Shown one piece after another: positions 61,545 to 64,000 of a stretch of 64,000 bases of DNA. The stretch is taken from positions 62,001 to 126,000 of the forward strand of contig NZ_AUGP01000029.1 of assembly GCF_000422725.1 (NCBI RefSeq), read 5' to 3'. The first letter of the stretch is position 1; each line of letters begins with the position of its first letter. Both the position numbers and the translations under genes were made by a program. Under the pieces are notes generated by a model. The model was not told where the DNA came from and searched no databases. It saw nothing but the letters and a program-made list of their open reading frames with translations. This stretch comes from Flavobacterium subsaxonicum WB 4.1-42 = DSM 21790 (GTDB taxonomy: Bacteria > Bacteroidota > Bacteroidia > Flavobacteriales > Flavobacteriaceae).

Positions 61545-62786
61545 GTTATCTGTTATCTTCTTCTCCCTAAACACCACCGGAAACACAATTGCCAGTACTA
61601 ATGCATAACCTGCAAAGCACAACCAAATGCCCTGCCAGCTAAGGCTGCCGTTGGCATTGGTAAAAAAGTGCTGAATAATAAGCCCACTGGCAAAGCTGCC
61701 TATAAGCGCGCCAAAACCGTTTACCATCATCATAAACAGCCCTTGGGCACTGCCGCGAATTGCCGGGCTGGTATTGGTTTCTACAAATAGTGAACCCGAG
61801 ATATTAAAAAAGTCGAATGCCATGCCGTAGATAACGCACGAAAGCAGTATCATCCATAAGCCCTCGGCGGGGTTAGCAAAGGCAAACAACCCAAAGCGAA
61901 GTACCCAGGCAAGCATACTAAAGAGCATCACCATTTTAATTCCGAACTTTCGCAAGAAGAAAGGAATGGCAAGTATAAAAAGCGTTTCTGATATTTGAGA
62001 TACCGACATTATTATAGCCGGATACTTAACCGCTACGGTATCTTTATAAGCAGCTACATTTTTAAAGTCGTGCAAAAAGGTATCGCCATAAGCATTGGTT
62101 AGCTGTAGTGCAGCCCCCAATAGCATGGAGAAAACAAAAAACACGGCAAACTTTTTATCTTTAAAAAGGCTAAAGGCATTAAGGCCCAAAGCTTCAGTCA
62201 TTATTTTTGTGCCTGCCTGCGCAGATAATGGCGGACATTTGGGCAGTGTAAAAGCATAAAGCCCCAACACTAATGATATAAACGATGCAATGTAAAACTG
62301 GTTAGAGGATGTTTCGTTACCTGTAAGGCTAACCGCCCACAAGGCTGCAATAAAGCCTATAGTACCCCATATACGCACCGGCGGAAAATCGGCCACAACA
62401 TCTTTACCGTTGTTTTTAAGTACCGTGTAGGCTACTGTGTTAGATAATGCCAGCGTAGGCATGTAGCACATCATATTTACAAGAAGTACCCAGAAAAAGG
62501 CCGTAGGGCTATATACCTGTGGTAGTACAAACAGCATTACTGCGCCACCAAGATGGCAAAGGCCGTAGAGTTTTTCGGCATTAACCCATCGGTCAGAAAT
62601 AATACCCATTATGGCCGGCATAAAAACCGATGCTATGCCCATGGTAGAAAAAATTATTCCAAAGTTAGAGGCACTCCACTGCCGATTCTGGAACCAATAC
62701 GCGCCTACGGTAAGCAGCCACGCCCCCCAAATAAAGAACTGAAAAAAATTCATTACCACAAGGCGCAGTTTTATGCCCATATACAA
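61539..62786 (-). CDS. MFS nucleoside transporter (NupG/NHS type)
   Basis: A 415-residue transporter of the nucleoside:H+ symporter branch of the major facilitator superfamily, with about 12 transmembrane segments. It opens MGIKLRLVVMNFFQFFIWGAWLL, then GIIFSTMGIASVFMPAIMG, and has the VRIWGTIGFIAALWAV helix and GAALQLTNAYGDTFLHDF region seen in NupG/XapB. It imports nucleosides with protons. ATG at 62780 (MGIKLRL) is an alternative start. The last residues (KKITDNR) are encoded within the dispersed repeat at 61534-61544, so the repeat has altered the end of the protein. Confidence 0.9.
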   Translation of the reverse strand: MYMGIKLRLVVMNFFQFFIWGAWLLTVGAYWFQNRQWSASNFGIIFSTMGIASVFMPAIMGIISDRWVNAEKLYGLCHLGGAVMLFVLPQVYSPTAFFWVLLVNMMCYMPTLALSNTVAYTVLKNNGKDVVADFPPVRIWGTIGFIAALWAVSLTGNETSSNQFYIASFISLVLGLYAFTLPKCPPLSAQAGTKIMTEALGLNAFSLFKDKKFAVFFVFSMLLGAALQLTNAYGDTFLHDFKNVAAYKDTVAVKYPAIIMSVSQISETLFILAIPFFLRKFGIKMVMLFSMLAWVLRFGLFAFANPAEGLWMILLSCVIYGMAFDFFNISGSLFVETNTSPAIRGSAQGLFMMMVNGFGALIGSFASGLIIQHFFTNANGSLSWQGIWLCFAGYALVLAIVFPVVFREKKITDNR

Positions 62787-62858
62787 TAGCGTTAGGTTAC
62801 CAATACAAAACTATAATGGTAAATCTATCAATAAAAATTGGTTTTAGCAATTAAGAGC

Positions 62859-63551
62859 CTATGCCTCAAGCACTTTTTTGGCAAGCGCCACAACAGTGTC
62901 AAACTGCTGCTGTATCGATAAGTCAGAATTATCTATCTCTATGGCATCGGCAGCTTTTACAAGCGGAGAATCTTTACGGTGGGTATCTATATAATCGCGT
63001 TCCTGCACGTTGTGCAGCACCTCATCAAACGTTACTGTATCGCCTTTTTGGGTCAGTTCTTCAAAACGGCGCTGGGCACGCGTTTCGGGGCTGGCCGTCA
63101 TAAACAGCTTTAGCTCGGCATTAGGAAAAACCACCGTGCCAATATCGCGGCCGTCCATAACCACGCCCTTATGTTCGCCCATGTGTTGCTGCTGTTTAAC
63201 CAGCATGGCACGCACGGCGCTAACCTCGGCCACACGGCTCACAAAATTACTTACAGGCAGCGTACGGATCTTGCGCTCTACATTCTCCTCGTTAAGGTAC
63301 ATTTCGGCAAAGCCAAGGTCGGGGTTAAATAAAAACTGAAGGCTAATATCGTCTATGCAATCAGTAAGGCCTTCGCTATTAAAAAATTCGGTATCAATAA
63401 AGCCATTTTCCATAGCATAAAGGGTAACGGCGCGGTACATGGCACCGGTATCTACATAAGCATAGCCAAGGTGGCGTGCCAGCTGCTTTGCCAGCGTGCT
63501 TTTGCCTGTAGAAGAAAAACCGTCTATAGCTATGGTAATTTTTTTATCCAA
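62859..63551 (-). CDS. cmk: Cytidylate kinase
   Basis: A 230-residue (d)CMP kinase, which phosphorylates CMP and dCMP with ATP. The P-loop is GFSSTGKST (11-19), followed by LAKQLARHLGYAYVDTGAMYRAV. VVMDGRDIGTVVFPNAELKLF is the NMP-binding and core region, and QRRFEELTQKG and QERDYIDTHR carry the lid Arg residues. The length is normal. Its ATG lies one base after the PorQ gene's stop codon, and cmk follows porQ in many Flavobacteriia, so the pair is an operon. Confidence 0.95.
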   Translation of the reverse strand: MDKKITIAIDGFSSTGKSTLAKQLARHLGYAYVDTGAMYRAVTLYAMENGFIDTEFFNSEGLTDCIDDISLQFLFNPDLGFAEMYLNEENVERKIRTLPVSNFVSRVAEVSAVRAMLVKQQQHMGEHKGVVMDGRDIGTVVFPNAELKLFMTASPETRAQRRFEELTQKGDTVTFDEVLHNVQERDYIDTHRKDSPLVKAADAIEIDNSDLSIQQQFDTVVALAKKVLEA

Positions 63552-63552
63552 A

Positions 63553-63999
63553 TTACTGTAAGTTTATGGTTAGCCCAAAAAGGCTGGTGTTGGCAGCAAG
63601 GGTGTAGCGGGAGTACGAATAATCAAAGCGTAATTTATTAAATCTAAGCGACATACCTACCGATATACCCGAGAAATTACGTTTATCTACCACGCGCAGC
63701 TCTTCTCCCCTCCTAAAATTATAACCCGCCCTTATATTAAAGCTCTTACCCGGAAAAAGCTCGGCACCCAGAATAACGTGGCGCAGGGCGTTGTTAAAAA
63801 AGCTCACTTTTTCTTCGGTAGTGCCACCCTCAATATCCTGTTCGGCACGGTTGGGGTTAGAAAAGGCAATATTCCATTGTTGCAGGTTTTCCAGCGTTAT
63901 ATGCCACCTTACGGGAACATTCTCTACCTCCTGCGATATACCCGCTATAATTTCCAGCGGCAACGGCTCCTGCTGGCCCGCATAGGTGGTAATTTGCAT
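63553..63999 (-). CDS. porQ: Type IX secretion protein PorQ, C-terminal fragment
   Basis: The last 148 residues of a beta-barrel-like outer-membrane protein; the gene continues beyond the right edge, so the Met at 63999 may be internal. The visible part shows SISQEVENVPVRWHITLENL-like strands, then the NNALRHVILGAELFPGKSFNIRAGYNFRRGEELR region and GISVGMSLRFNKLRFDYSYSRYTLA at the end, which match PorQ (a FadL/PorV-type barrel). PorQ works with PorZ in T9SS cargo attachment to the cell surface. Its direct neighbour cmk supports the identification. Confidence would rise if the N-terminal part were seen. Confidence 0.85.
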   Translation of the reverse strand: MQITTYAGQQEPLPLEIIAGISQEVENVPVRWHITLENLQQWNIAFSNPNRAEQDIEGGTTEEKVSFFNNALRHVILGAELFPGKSFNIRAGYNFRRGEELRVVDKRNFSGISVGMSLRFNKLRFDYSYSRYTLAANTSLFGLTINLQ

Positions 64000-64000
64000 A

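Overview
The window reads as chromosomal DNA from a member of the Flavobacteriaceae (Bacteroidota), close to Flavobacterium. The evidence is: several secreted proteins with type IX secretion (T9SS) sorting tails of both type A and type B; a PorQ gene; a type III glutamine synthetase; promoters of the Bacteroidota form TTG-N19-TAnnTTTG; the cmk-porQ and rpsF-rpsR-rplI neighbourhoods; and many intergenic repeats of the kind common in this family. I see no rRNA, tRNA, CRISPR array, transposase, integrase or phage gene. One small RNA, the SRP RNA, is present.

Layout. 1-6 kb: the end of a T9SS cargo gene, a DUF2071 protein, a secreted T9SS propeller-like protein, a 41-residue membrane peptide, a Tat-exported aldo/keto reductase and two tandem OmpA-family genes. 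6.3-12.4 kb: glutamine synthetase III, a YtxH-like peptide, a large GT4 glycosyltransferase fused to an alpha/alpha barrel, and a lipoprotein. 12.5-20.2 kb: DUF1543, priA, a LytTR regulator, rpsF-rpsR-rplI, DUF2147, and nadC with a BrkB-like protein. 20.4-24.9 kb: small poorly known genes, including an AT-rich orphan and a paralogous pair of membrane proteins, then an MscS channel. 25-32 kb: ligA, a DKNYY-like protein, an MBOAT acyltransferase with two tandem SGNH-like partners, and rlmH. 32-40 kb: glmM with an exported peptide deformylase, acpH-alkD, a ClC channel, a thioredoxin-reductase-like flavoprotein, transaldolase and an SDR. 40.2-50 kb: SRP RNA, a glutaminyl cyclase-like lipoprotein, a scramblase-like protein, ohr, tlpA-tpiA, DUF1599-DoxX/Trx-ABC permease, an AT-rich acyltransferase and folP. 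50-64 kb: a 1492-residue T9SS adhesin-like protein, a fasciclin protein, rpsA, a T9SS type B protein, a nucleoside MFS transporter, cmk and porQ.

How genes work together. The T9SS cargo proteins and PorQ belong to one export and anchoring route. The MBOAT gene and its two SGNH-like neighbours look like a cell-envelope O-acylation unit of AlgI/DltB-DltD type. tlpA, tpiA, the DoxX/thioredoxin protein and folP sit in a neighbourhood of redox and metabolic genes. The envelope theme recurs in the OmpA pair, exported deformylase, glmM and BrkB protein.

Most unusual points: a peptide deformylase with a clear signal peptide and intact active site; the MBOAT/SGNH/SGNH cluster; the OmpA pair whose second domain replaces the usual Asp of the GHTD motif with Cys-Cys; a pair of TetR-type palindromes between convergent genes with no regulator nearby; an acyltransferase that appears to have landed in a divergent promoter region; and several dispersed repeats, one of them a 150-bp nested palindrome. 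I did not find a clear defence or mobile system.
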